This document shows positions 1 to 11,944 of a stretch of DNA of 64,000 nucleotides, in pieces; position 1 is the stretch's first letter; every line of letters begins with the position of its first letter. The DNA is from Imbricaverruca yamaguchii. Its lineage: Eukaryota > Arthropoda > Thecostraca > Neoverrucidae. A model generated the notes under the pieces. That model made no database searches, had not been told where the DNA came from, and saw only the letters and a list, made by a program, of their open reading frames with translations. The translations under genes and the position numbers were made by a program. The stretch covers positions 38,501 to 102,500 of the forward strand of contig JAOTOL010000997.1 in assembly GCA_034440575.1 (NCBI GenBank), given 5' to 3'.

Positions 1-44
1 GGGGCCCGACAGCAGCCAGTAAAGTGTTCTTAGCCTTTCTATCG

Positions 45-285
45 CCGCCATAGCGAGCCCGCAGAGGACTACGTACGGGGACCTGGCTCGGCCCGTGGGT
101 GCCCGAGGAGTGGGCGACCGCCGCCATAGCGAGCCCGCGGAGGACTAGGTACGGGGACCTGGCTCGGCCTGTGGGTGCCCGAGGAGTGGGCGACCGCCGC
201 CATAGCGAGCCCGCGGAGGACTAGGTACGGGGACCTGGCTCGGCCCGTGGGTGCCCGAGGGGTGGGCGACCGCCGCCGCCGCCAC
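45..285. repeat. 76-bp minisatellite, about 3 copies
   Basis: The GC-rich unit, marked by CCGCCATAGCGAGCCCG, restarts at 45, 121 and 197, giving a period of 76 bp. A degraded fourth copy follows. Open frames here on both strands are by-products of the repeat. No gene is recognised. Confidence 0.9.
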
Positions 286-351
286 TGGTCATACGGTAGT
301 GAATACACTGGCTTTGCCACCCATCAGCACGCCAGCACATCAGCTCCGCCA

Positions 352-640
352 CCATACCAGGCCTGCCAGCTCTGCCAGCTGTCAGCCCACCAGCCCTGCC
401 AGTCGGACAGCTCTGTCAGCCCTGCCAGCCGGGACGGCTCTGCCAGCTCTGCCAGTCCACCAGCTCTGCCAGCTCTGTCAGCCCACCAGCTCTGCCAGCT
501 GTCAGCCCACCAGCCCTGCCAGCTGTCAGCCCACCAGCACTGCCAGTTCCGCCAGCTCGCCAGCCTGCCAGGCCTGCTAGTCGGACAGCTCTGCCAGCTC
601 TGTTAGCCCACCAGCTCTGCCAGCTCTGCCAGCCCACTAG
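352..640. repeat. Degenerate CTGCCAGC-rich satellite
   Basis: Irregular repetition of CTGCCAGCTCTGTCAGCCCACCAG-like words. The right end overlaps the left arm of the inverted repeat at 598-730, and the same words return in reverse complement near 975-1010. Confidence 0.75.
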
Positions 641-1010
641 CCCACATCCTCTCCACTCGCATCAGACTCACATAAATGACACTCACATCAATGGGAGCAG
701 GACATGTTCAAGTACACCCACAGCTCAGGTGGGCATCACGTGCACCTGACCGTGTACTGGGCGATGCGATGTTGAATTTGGTCATCGATATCGACATTGA
801 CCGAAGCCAGCATAGGCGTGTCATGAAGCTGATTACAGACAAATGGGACGCACCAAACAATGGGGGCGACTCCATTAGGGTGTATTCTACCTGAGCTGTG
901 GGGTGTACTTGCACATGTCCTGCTCCCACTGATGTGAGTGTCATTGATGTGATCTGGTGCGAGTGGAGAGGATGTGGGCTAGTGGGCTGGCAGAGCTGGT
1001 GGGCTAACAG
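598..1010. mobile_element. Foldback/MITE-like inverted repeat
   Basis: Bases 598-730 and 889-1010 are near-perfect reverse complements, for example CAGCTCAGGT against ACCTGAGCTG, and the shared block around GGGAGCAGGACATG. The arms are about 125-130 bp, with a few substitutions and small indels, and enclose a loop of about 158 bp. No protein is encoded. It could be a non-autonomous foldback transposon or a local inverted duplication; I found no clean target duplication. Confidence 0.7.
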
Positions 1011-1125
1011 AGCTAATGGAGTGGGCTTACAGAGCTGTAGGCTAACTAGGTCTCGGGCTAGATCTGGCAAACATGGGGAGGGACAAAAAGGTCCGCCTAT
1101 GGGTCTTCCGAATATTGGGATGCGT

Positions 1126-1950
1126 GCACCGCCCGGTCTATCCGTACCCTGGTGGGAGGTGACTGTGTGTACCCTGACGTGAGGTGCAGGTGGACATCGT
1201 ACACCGCCCGGCCCATCCGTACCCTGGTGGGAGGTGACTGTGTGTACCCTGACGTGAGGTGCGGGTGGACATCGTACACCGCCCGGTCTATCCGTACCCT
1301 GGTGGGAGGTGACTGTGTGTACCCTGACGTGAGGTGCAGGTGGACATCGTACACCGCCCGGTCCATCCGTACCCTGGTGGGAGGTGACTGTGTGTACCCT
1401 GACGTGAGGTGCGGGTGGTCATCGTACACCGCCCGGTCCATCCGTACCCTGGTGGGAGGTGACTGTGTGTACCCTGACGTGAGGTGCGGGTGGACATCGT
1501 ACACCGCCCGGTCCATCCGTACCCTGGTGGGAGGTGACTGTGTGTACCCTGACGTGAGGTGCGGGTGGACATCGTACACCGCCCGGCCCATCCGTACCCT
1601 GGTGGGAGGTGACTGTGTGTACCCTGACGTGAGGAGCAGGTGGACATCGTACACCGCCCGGCCCATCCGTACCCTGGTGGGAGGTGACTGTGTGTACCCT
1701 GACGTGAGGTGCGGGTGGTCATCGTACACCGCCCGGTCCATCCGTACCCTGGTGGGAGGTGACTGTGTGTACCCTGACGTGAGGTGCGGGTGGTCATCGT
1801 ACACCGCCCGGTCCATCCGTACCCTGGTGGGAGGTGACTGTGTGTACCCTGACGTGAGGTGCGGGTGGTCATCGTACACCGCCCGGTCCATCCGTACCCT
1901 GGTGGGAGGTGACTGTGTGTACCCTGACGTGAGGAGCAGGTGGGCATCGG
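1126..1950. repeat. 75-bp minisatellite, about 11 copies
   Basis: ACACCGCCCGG recurs at 1201, 1276, 1351 and so on every 75 bp. Units differ by a few substitutions, such as GGTGGACATCG against GGTGGTCATCG. The period is 25 codons, so several frames stay open on both strands and give long 25-residue-repeat ORFs. There is no start context, flanking exon or non-repeat extension to suggest a real protein. Confidence 0.92.
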
Positions 1951-1959
1951 AACTGTCGA

Positions 1960-2430
1960 GGCCGATATTGGATTATATTTAGAAATGTCAATACTGTAAT
2001 GGAATAACTGGATTGCGGGCAATAGGGGCGACTAACATTGGAGCAGAATTACGATGGTGGCAGGAAAAGCATACCAGAATATAAGAAACCATCTGAAAGG
2101 AATTGCAACTGGTCCACACAATTTGAAGAGGGATCTAGAGACCGGACTTGGAAGACAGTAGTACTGAAGGAGATAGATACTGCGTCACATGGACCTTAGA
2201 ACAACTAATTTCAGTCATCGAATCCTTATGAGAACTCAGTCAGTTGAACTCCCCCTGAACGGTGAAGATCAGACTCCATCGCACTAGGGTGGAAGCGATG
2301 CAGTATGATCTTTAAGTGGCTCGAAACCAATGAGGATCCTGATATGAGGAGGGGATTCTGCACCTTCACGCCCGTCCAACTGCTCGCAAGAAAGGAACAT
2401 TTGGTTCTTTCGACGCTTTAACTGCTAGGT
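1960..2430. other. Unannotated spacer
   Basis: Unique-looking sequence between two minisatellites. I see no open frame, RNA gene or repeat that I can support here. Confidence 0.5.
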
Positions 2431-2436
2431 CTTAGA

Positions 2437-2520
2437 GCACCGCCAAAATTCTCACTCCGATTGGTAGCCGGTGGACTCGGAAATCCCACCGGTTGTGCGA
2501 TTCGAACCACCACCCTGCTA
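2437..2520 (-). mobile_element. Partial tRNA-derived SINE, subfamily a
   Basis: It contains the SINE body landmarks CTCACTCCGATTGGTAG and GTGGACTCGGAAATCCCACC followed by a degenerate B box (CGATTCGAACCACC on the plus strand). The same body is seen at 16.3 kb and 52.3 kb. The tRNA-like head runs straight into the next minisatellite and is incomplete. Confidence 0.6.
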
Positions 2521-2544
2521 TCAGGAATCCAACGCCGTACAGGC

Positions 2545-2985
2545 TGAGCTGCCGCGACCCTCTCCAACCGCTCCGACCAGCGTGCCTGCCGGACCATCTG
2601 CTGGCGGCGATGTCCACAGACTGAGCTGCCGCGGTCCCTCCAACCGCTCCGACCAGCGTGCCTGCCGGACCATCTGCTGGAGACGATGTCCACAGACTGC
2701 CGCGGTCCCTCCAACCGATCCGACCAGCGTGCCTGCCGGACCATCTGCTGGAGACGATGTCCACAGACTGCCGCGGTCCCTCCAACCGATCCGACCAGCG
2801 TGCTTGCCGGACCATCTGCTGGGGGCGATGTCCACAGACTGAGCTGCCGCGGTCCCTCCAACCGATCCGACCAGCGTGCCTGCCGGACCATCTGCTGGAG
2901 ACGATGTCCACAGACTGAGCTGCCGCGACCCCTCCAACCGCTCCGACCAGCGTGCCTGCCGGACCATCTGCTGGCGGCGATATGA
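2545..2985. repeat. 66-75-bp minisatellite, about 6-7 copies
   Basis: Units contain CCGACCAGCGTGCCTGCCGG and CCATCTGCTGG. Length alternates between about 75 and 66 bp by presence or absence of a 9-bp GAGCTGCCG segment. All lengths are multiples of three, so long frames remain open in several registers. I read these as spurious. Confidence 0.9.
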
Positions 2986-3568
2986 TGTGGCCGACCGGCT
3001 GGGTCGGGAGCGGGAGCGGACGTGGTGTCGGGCCAGCGGCGGACTAGTTCTGCACGTGCGCACCATGACTCAGAGCGACAGAGCTGCAGGGGGACAGGGG
3101 ACAGAGGGGCGGGGGCAGGCGACAGGGGCACCACTGTCACCCGCCACCATTGATTCGTCCCGGGAGCACAGCCGGCGTATAAAACATTCACGGGCGCTCC
3201 GGCACTGATTGGATTGCGCGGATGAAGGGTTAAAAAGGGCGTCACAAAGGACCGCCAGCTCTGCGGTAGATGTTAGACCGCTGGCGCGGCAGCCGACGCG
3301 GCGGTGGCACCGAACCCTCTGGTGATACGCGGTGTCGTCCGATGATACGCTGATGCTAACCGACAGACTGGGTGACGGTAACCGCCATACAGCTGAATGA
3401 ACCACACACCCCGTCGAGAAATCACGCACAACCGCTCAGTTGGTCCCGCCACGACTCTGCCGAGGTGTCCCGCACCACGACTCAGCTGGTCGGTCCGTCA
3501 GCTGATGAGCTTCCGACAGGTCCTACTGGGCGGAGACATGAACATGGGTACTAGGCGTCGGCAGACTC

Positions 3569-3730
3569 GGTCGGTTGGTTATTGGTTTTACGGCACATCG
3601 ACCGTTGAGTCCTGTAGCGTCGCCAATCGCACGCCGATTGGTTGTGGGCGAAGATTAGCGACAGGTGAAACTCGAACCCACAACCTTTCGATTGTGAGAT
3701 GAGCAACCTACCCCTAGACTACTCGTCCCC
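3569..3730 (-). mobile_element. tRNA-derived SINE, subfamily b
   Basis: On the minus strand it begins with a tRNA-like head, GGGGACGAGTAGTCTAGGGG (A box) and GGTTCGAGTTTCACC (B box). The body ATCGGCGTGCGATTGGCGAC follows, and it ends in a GTAAAACCAATAACCAACC tail. This is the most complete copy of a family that recurs near 4.76, 8.81 and 63.66 kb. Confidence 0.8.
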
Positions 3731-4754
3731 TGCTCGACTCGGCTGCCGTGTCGGCAGAGTAGGAAAAAAGCTGGGTCATGACCTCTCCCTACTCAACCCT
3801 GTCGACGTATCAGCAGAGTATGACCAGCTGGATCATGACCTCTGTCAGACTCGGTCGCCGTGACCCAATTTACTCCGCTGAACATACGTAACTCCAGGGA
3901 CGCGACGCCACTCGTGAGACTTCACACAGTAGTCGACGGACTCGAGTCAATGGACGTGTCTGGACGTGCCAGACTCGACGGCCACGACTCGGTGGAGACC
4001 ACTCGTCGGATTGGACGGGCGGCCACGCCAGTCAGTTGCCTACGCAGTGGCAGCGACAACCTCCACCACCATCATCTCCCAGACTTGCCGTCATGAACTG
4101 CACACGGCTCAGTTCAGACCGCCGGCGTCGGCACTTTAACGCAGACATGGCATCCACGTCAAGGATAATGCACTGTTCAAAGCAGTTGATTCGCGGAACG
4201 TCTAAATGACGTCAGACCTTTATCTATCTTCGAAGTGATAAACAATTAAATAACGGTTATTATATTTTCATTTTCATTTTCAATTAGTATTCCTATCATG
4301 TACGTCATGTTTACCACCACATCCAGTTTTGATCCTACTCCCCCGCCTACATTTGACTTTTCTGTCTTGATTTGTCTCGTCTTCAATGTGCACAGTGCAT
4401 GACCAACAGTGTTCTTTGTACATGCCTGTTTTCATCCGTGAACGTAACTTTTCACTCAGAATCTCAACATCGTATTGCGAAATTCTCCGAGGCGTCACAT
4501 CGGAGCCGGCCGATTATTTGAGCCGATATGTGGTCTGGCCCGTGCCCAAATGTGTCGCCTGCTGAATCAATACTAGCGGCATATAAAACGTTGGCATGTC
4601 GGCAACACTTGGTTGAGAACACCCACGGCAGGATGTCGGCCACACTCGTCAGAGTACACCCACGGCAGCACGTCGGCAACACTCGCCGGCGAATCCCCGC
4701 TGTCAGTCTGTGGGGGCTCTTCCATCGGTGCTTTGCAAACTCTCCACATGTGTG

Positions 4755-4872
4755 CAGCTGTTGGTTCGAGTCTCACCTGTCGCTACTCTTCTCCCGCAGC
4801 CAATCGGCGTGAGAGATTGGCGACGCTACATGACTCAATGGTCGACGTGTCGTAAAACCCAATAACCAACCA
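4755..4872 (+). mobile_element. 5'-truncated SINE, subfamily b
   Basis: It starts inside the B box (TTGGTTCGAGTCTCACC), continues through the family body (CCAATCGGCGTGAGAGATTGG) and ends in GTAAAACCCAATAACCAACC. The opposite orientation to the 3.57-kb copy and the shared tail define the family's 3' end. Confidence 0.75.
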
Positions 4873-4934
4873 TGTGTGTGCAGCTCTCCAGAACTCCACA
4901 GACGGCTCTCCACTCGCTCGCGAGTGGCCTCGCA

Positions 4935-5450
4935 CGTCACGACGGATAAGTCGAGCGGCTCGCCCGTCACCACCCAGTCCATCACGACGGATAAGTCGAG
5001 TGGTTCGCCCGTCACCACCCAGTCCATCACGACGGATAAGTCGAGTGGTTCGCCCGTCACCACCCAGTCCATCACGACGGATAGGTCGAGTGGTTCGCCC
5101 GTCACCACCCAGTCCATCACGACGGATAAGTCGAGTGGTTCGCCCGTCACCACCCAGTCCATCACGACGGATAAGTCGAGTGGTTCGCCCGTCACCACCC
5201 AGTCCATCACGACGGATAGGTCGAGTGGCTCACCCGTCACCACCCAGTCCATCACGACGGATAAGTCGAGTGGTTCGCCCGTCACCACCCAGTCCATCAC
5301 GACGGATAAGTCGAGTGGTTCGCCCGTCACCACCCAGTCCATCACGACGGATAGGTCGAGCGGCTCGGCCGTCACCACCCAGTCCATCACGACGGATAGG
5401 TCGAGCGGCTCGGCCTTCACCACCCAATCCATCACAATGGATAGGTCAAG
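4935..5450. repeat. 45-bp minisatellite, about 11 copies
   Basis: ATCACGACGGATAAG recurs at 4981, 5026 and onward every 45 bp. The period is 15 codons, so every frame can stay open, giving Asp-Leu-Ser-Val-Val-type repeats on the minus strand. I do not treat them as proteins. Confidence 0.92.
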
Positions 5451-5459
5451 GCTGAATAC

Positions 5460-6000
5460 TCCCTTGGCTTCTTGAACTTTCACCTGCCTACTGACCTTTT
5501 TTTCTCCTACTTTCCGAAGGTACATCACTCTTTGTCATACCCGATGATGTGTATTTCGTACACATCATCTCGTTAACCCTGAGTGCTAGATCACCAAGCT
5601 GTGGTCTTACTTTTGGAGGCCTATTTGACGCACATTTTGCAGAAATTGCAGCTATGGCCATTTTCCTGCAGCTGGGGTAAGGTGGCTACATAATTCCAGC
5701 CTTAAATCGTACTGTGCATGTTCTATGTGTGAATAGTCTACACCAATGTCTGCCTCTGGCTACCGACTTGGTCATCCTGATGCCCACAACAGCACCATAA
5801 TCAGCAGTGTCCAAAGATTAACACATGTACACACGTACATTGGCCGTGGTCCGACAGATCCCTCTGGAACATACAGGTGACACAGGGCAGAGGCCGTGAC
5901 CATGAATTGGTCATGTAGGGGGCGTCGACTACTTCGGTCATTTTGCGTCAATGACTCCAGCAAGGACTTTTGATGGGCATACCTCCAACGTGTCAGTGAT
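5460..6000. other. Unannotated spacer
   Basis: No supported gene, RNA or repeat between the 45-bp array and the GTGTGGGCGAC array. Confidence 0.45.
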
Positions 6001-6004
6001 CCCC

Positions 6005-6305
6005 AATGTGTGGGCAACCCTCCCACGATGTGTGGGCGACCCTCCAACGATGTGTGCGCGACTCTCACCTCGATGTCTGTGCGGGCGACTCCCCAGTGTG
6101 TGGGCGGCTCTCCCCCGGTGTGTGGGCGACTCTCCCCCGGTGTGTGGGCGACTCTCCCCTGTGTGTAGAGGATGACTCTCCAACGGTGTGTGGGAGACTC
6201 CGCCCAATGTGTGGGCGACTGTCCGCCGATGTGTGGGCGACAGCCCGCCGATGTGTGGGCGACTCTCCCTCAGTGTGTGGGCGACTGACCGCCAGTGTAT
6301 GGGCG
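6005..6305. repeat. Degenerate GTGTGGGCGACTCTCC repeat
   Basis: Imperfect units of roughly 18-20 bp built on TGTGTGGGCGACTCTCCC. The spacing is irregular. Cys/Gly-rich frames on the plus strand are by-products. Confidence 0.75.
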
Positions 6306-6734
6306 GTTCATCAGTATGCAATGCCGTGGCACCACCCTCGACAGACAAGCACCGATCGCTGCCTGCACGGGCCAATTATCCGCCGACCGGCGCAGGGCGC
6401 GCAATCAGAGCCGCCGCTCGTCTGCCGATCCGTGGGAGCCGGTCCTCCAGCACGCTGAAGAGGTGCCCCCTCCCCTCCCCGCCGCAGCGGCCATAATCCG
6501 GCCCAGCCGGCGGCGGCTAATTTCACACCTCCGGTGTTGATCCGGGTTTCAGTGTAGCCGCCGGGATGGCAGGCCAATATAGGCCGACGAGGCAATGACA
6601 CACGCTGTCCAGCGGGGGAGGGGAGGGGGAGGTCGCCACATGGCACCGATATACTGTGCGTGGTGACAAGGCTCGGCAAGGCGAGGCTATTCAGGGGACA
6701 GCAGAGGGCAACACAGCCGACAGAGAATGGGAAG

Positions 6735-6960
6735 ACATGACCGGCAGAGGACGCAAAATGACGGGATAATATGGCTAGCAGAGAGCAGGAGAACGTTGCC
6801 ACCCGAGGACGGGATAACACGGCCGGGAGAGGACGGGATAACATGGCCGGGAGAGGACGGGACAACACGGTCGGGAGAGGACGGGACAACACGGCCGGGA
6901 GAAGACGAGACAGCACGGCCGGGAGGGAACGGGATAACATGGCCCGGAGGGAAGGAGAAC
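6735..6960. repeat. 24-bp minisatellite
   Basis: Units of the form GAGGACGGGATAACACGGCC recur every 24 bp, with purine-rich drift toward the right end where the array merges into a G-tract. Eight-residue periodic frames are expected from the period. Confidence 0.85.
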
Positions 6961-6964
6961 ACGG

Positions 6965-7620
<656 letters not shown>

Positions 7621-7639
7621 CGGGGGCGGGCCGGTGCGG

Positions 7640-8800
7640 TGCGGTTCACCGCCTATCACCATGAAGGTTTGCGTAGACTGGTGCCTGAAAAAGTAGCGAT
7701 CTTCGATCGCATTCCTCTTCTTCAGAGGCGCAGCCAGGATTTTCGTGAGGGGGCACGACAAAAAAAAAGTATGAAAGACCAGCTTCGGCGCGCTCGCCAG
7801 CAGTCGCTTTCTTGTAGCCGTTTCCATGCTTCATTCTCTCCAGCCACCCTTGCTTAAGGATGGTCATGCATCTCTTGTTATGACTACATGGAGTGAGTTC
7901 GTATTAATTGCAACATCTGGTGCTTTTCCGAGCTCATTGATGTGCATGACAGTCATTTATTACTACTTGATGCATTGGTAAAGCAGTTCGCAGTCACAAC
8001 AGGGTAAGTTATAATTCAAGTGTGTGCTGAAGATAAATGCGACGCAGGACACGATAGCAACGCACAACATTGGTGCATCTTACTTCTAAACTAGATTATC
8101 GAGCGTGAAGCTTTGTGTACAATTGGTGGTGTCAATGCAACCCAATAATTTTGGAACATATCATAAGGTCAATGCATTAGATAAAAATAATAGGATCAAA
8201 ACCAGCCCTTGAAACTCCAATACTTGTGGTGGCAACACCAACAATTTTGAGAAGCCTTCACCTATATAGATTGCCATAAAGCCTGAAGGTTAAATAATAT
8301 TATAGTTTGGATAACTGAATCTGGTAGTGGTATGGCATGATAACCAAGTAGATGGCGATGCACTTTATACATTACTGAATACAGAAATAATAAAAATTTA
8401 CTAGTCGTACTTTTGCTTCTGCATGGTGGTTATACTTTCGCTTTTTACTTATCATCTTTATTCGGGATGATAAATAATGGGAATTAACCATTGTGGTTTA
8501 ACCTATTCTGTGATCATGCTGTGCCTATCAATGCCTGCCAACACCAAAATAAAACCTTGATAATAGGTACACTATCAATCCATGTTCTAGGAATGACGGA
8601 ATCCTTCTAATGTGGTGTGAACAGCAGATTTTACCTTAATTAAACAGAAAAACCAAAGGTACTACTCTATACAAGGCATGCATTAAAAAAAAATGGACTG
8701 GCTTCAATTCAGTTTGACCTGGCCCAAACGGGGCTTTTCACCTCAAACTGACTGGTACCCAAAATTATTCATATTTACAACCTTTAAAGCAAAGTGGTGT
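7640..8800. other. Unannotated spacer
   Basis: AT-rich, apparently unique sequence. I see no coding frame with splice signals and no recognisable repeat. Confidence 0.45.
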
Positions 8801-8807
8801 TGGTGTT

Positions 8808-8960
8808 ATTGATTTAATGACACACCGACCGTCGAGTCATGCAGCGCCGCCAATCTTTCACACCGATTGGTCGCCCTCGAAGAGCAGCGACGGGTGAGAC
8901 TCGAACCCACAACCTTTCCATTGTGAGACGAGCAACTTACTCCTAGACTACTCGCCCCCA
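8808..8960 (-). mobile_element. tRNA-derived SINE, subfamily b
   Basis: It shares the family body (CAATCTTTCACACCGATTGG), the B-box segment (GACTCGAACCCACAACC on the plus strand) and the head (TAGACTACTCGCCCCC) with the 3.57-kb copy. Its orientation is the same as that copy. Confidence 0.8.
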
Positions 8961-9739
8961 AGCAAAGTAGCCGGTAATACGGCATAGCCAGATATGTTAA
9001 AGATTGTCCGGAAGACGGGATGGGACAGAGTAGAGTTGTCAGGCACATAGCGTCTCATCGTTAGTTTCATCAGAAATCAAGGCTATCATGTTTAATGTCA
9101 ACGAAAATCCAATGGATTGACGAAGAATACACCCTTCCCGGAGAACGAAATGTTGAACTGAAGTAGCGGGCAGTGTTGAATACGTGGGCAATCACTCCCA
9201 TGTGTGGCAACGTCGCTGGTTGATGGCCAAACCACGCAAACAAACGCGTCACTGTTTTCACCCGAAAGGACAGACATGATACCGAGCCTTAGCATTAATC
9301 AACGCCGGGAACAATGCCATGGAGGGATGCCAACACCATGACCGGGATAGCCATAGCAGGCTGGCACCATCGCCCATTGTCACCGGCAGTGAAATCCATT
9401 TACCTCCCTAATATGAGCCGGCGAGAACTGGCGCCGCCTCGGCGTCAGAGCAGTCACTGTCCACCGTGTTACGGCAACCACAAGGTCGGCCGGCACGCCA
9501 TCAAAACACGGTGGAAACCAACTGCATCTGACCGGACGCGCTTGAGTGATGTAGCAGCAGCATCTTACCCAGCGCCCAGCACAGCCCGCTGAAGATCCCG
9601 GGAGATTGCGAAAAAGTTTCAACAGCCCTCCCGAGACAGCGGCTGAAGCTTCCTCCTGAAGCGACCTTCACGGTCCACCAGACAGCGAAGGCCGCGCGGT
9701 CGCCGGGTCACAGGCCACGTGTGTCATCAGCAGCCATCC

Positions 9740-10010
9740 GAGTATATTCAACGACCACGAGCGTCTCACCAGTGGTCATCGGCGTCTCATCAAGGGCAAC
9801 CCGAGTCTCATCAGCAGTGACCAAAGTCTCATCAGCCGCCACCCGCGTCTCATCAGCGATTCGCCCCGTCTCATCAGCGGTAACCAGTGTCTCATCAGCG
9901 GTGACCAGCGTCTCATCAGCGGTAACCAGCGTCTCATCAGCGGCAACTCGAGTCTAATCAGCGGCCACCCGAGTCTCATCAGCAGTGACCGGTGTCGGCG
10001 GTGACCGGCA
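9740..10010. repeat. 21-bp minisatellite
   Basis: GCGTCTCATCAGCGGTAACC recurs with a 21-bp period and about 12 recognisable units, diverging at the edges. The period is seven codons, so the Val-Ser-Ser-type frame is an artefact of the repeat. Confidence 0.88.
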
Positions 10011-10029
10011 GCTCATCAGCAGTCAGGCG

Positions 10030-11420
10030 CGTGCCATCGGCGAGTCTGGCCTGACCTATCGGCGGCCATAGGTGGCCACGAATCTAATCTCACGGTTCAC
10101 AGGTCGCACTCTCCACCCTTAAACACTTGCCGCCCACTCTGTCTGGGACGTGAGATCAGGTGGTGGCATGACTCACGCGTCCAGTAACATCCAGTTTCAG
10201 CAGATCTATCAGCATGCCGATGCATGCCACTGAAGGAACACTCAGTGGAGTAATACAGCATAAAGTGTTCAGACTTTATAAGAGCCACAGGGGCCATCTG
10301 GGTTAAGCCGGCAAAGGGAAGATACTCAGCACCTTATAAGCTTGGACAAAAGGATACTCAGTACCCTAACCAATACCACATTCTATATTTCAACGAAACT
10401 ATCCACCAACATCCCACACCTACCAATATCTATCTAGCCCTTTTTATATCTAGACCTTTTTATTCATATTCACTGGTGAGGAACGAATACAGCTACAGCG
10501 GTACAGAGGGCGGACACATCGTTCACGTACCACAGACACTGGGCCCTGGCGCCCGTGCGATCACCACATGAACGCATGAACACACGGTGAAGCGGCCAGC
10601 CAGCCAGCACCAGCGTAGCTGCATTGGGCGGTGACGGATGGCTCGGTTCACGAGTGACGTGCTCGGTGCCGGGCGCAGGGCACCACCAGACGCGCGCCAC
10701 CTTGTGCGTCCGTGACCCGCGGTGTTGACATGCGCGGCATCTGGCGGGGTCAAGCCTGCATAATTCCGCCACAAAATGGTAATAAGCCGGCGCCAATCGC
10801 AGACGGGCCGGCCGTTCGCTTTAAGTGGCCATCAGCAGGCGGTAATTGGCAGGGATAGCTGTCCGTCACGTTACGCCACGCTGCGCCACCGTAGCCGTCC
10901 GTGATGAGCAGCTGTGTGACGTCACATCGCGGCCGGCCCCGCGACGGCACTGCGGGTGGGTATCCCTCTGTCCCTCCGCATGGGTGTTATTTCCCGGTGA
11001 AGTGCGTTCACTTCATCAATAAGCCCCAACAGGAAGCCGTTACTCGACTGCTTAGTTAGTTGTTCGGACTTGTTGGTGCATTAACTAATCCTCTGTACCT
11101 GGGCACAGGGAACAGAGAACCACGAAGTCCGGCATTTCCAAGTGCACAGCTGTCACTATGCATAGGGAATAGTAAACCATGGAGCTCGGCATTTCCCCGT
11201 CACTGTACAGTGTACAGCCGCCTGTCTGTACCAGGGCTATCTGTTTGTCTCCCGATAGGAGCCATCCATATTGTTCTGGAGAAACACTATAGCGAAAACA
11301 TGTACAACATGCGCACATAACGCATACAACATCGCATTGTGCAGTATACAGTGCACACCTCCAAGGAACAATAGTCCATTGTTTACGACAGTTGTCGGCT
11401 GCCTCGTGTCGGCTGCTGAC
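10030..11420. other. Spacer with GC-rich minus-strand frames, none recognised
   Basis: Between 10,470 and 10,950 the minus strand has short GC-rich open frames. I could not match any to a known family or bound them with convincing splice sites. The remainder shows nothing I can support. Confidence 0.35.
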
Positions 11421-11439
11421 GCATGCACTATGCAGCTGT

Positions 11440-11935
11440 TGGCTGGCGTACGTTAACGGCTGACGTACGACAGCTGTGCAGCTGTAGACTGTCGCACATC
11501 AGCTGCCGACATCTGCAGCTGTCGGCTGCCGTACGTCAGCTGTGGACATATGCAGCTGTGCGCTGTCGCACATCAGCTGTCGGCATCTGGAGCTGTCGGC
11601 TGCCCTACGTCAGCTGTGGACATCTGCAGCTGTGAGCTGTCGCACATCAGCTGTCGACATCTGCAGCTGTTGGCTGTCGTACGTCAGCTGACGACGTCTG
11701 CAGCTGTTGGCTGTCGTACGTCAGCTGCCGACATCTACAGCTGTGGGCTGTCATACGCCAGCTGCTGACATCTTCAGCTGTGCGCTGTCGCAAGTCAGCT
11801 GCCGACATCTGCAGCTGTGGGCTGTCATACGCCGAGCTGCTGACATCTGTAGCGTTTAGTTATCGTACGTCAGCTGCCAACATTGCAGCTGTCGGCTGCC
11901 TTACGTCAGCTGTTGACATCTGCAGCTATTGGTTT
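11440..11935. repeat. 37-bp CAGCTG-rich minisatellite
   Basis: TGCAGCTGT starts at 11477, 11514 and 11551, fixing a period of 37 bp over about 13 units. Each unit has two CAGCTG hexamers and usually CTGCAG, with CGTACGTCAGCTG or CGCACATCAGCTG between. The period is not a multiple of three, so open frames are short. Confidence 0.9.
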
Positions 11936-11944
11936 GTGTAAGGT

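Noticed and set aside
1097..2022. Long 25-residue-repeat open frames on both strands
   Set aside because: They are translations of a 75-bp minisatellite. All frames stay open because the period is divisible by three.
4773..5528. 251-codon minus frame with Asp-Leu-Ser-Val-Val repeats
   Set aside because: Product of the 45-bp array. Competing frames on the plus strand are equally long.
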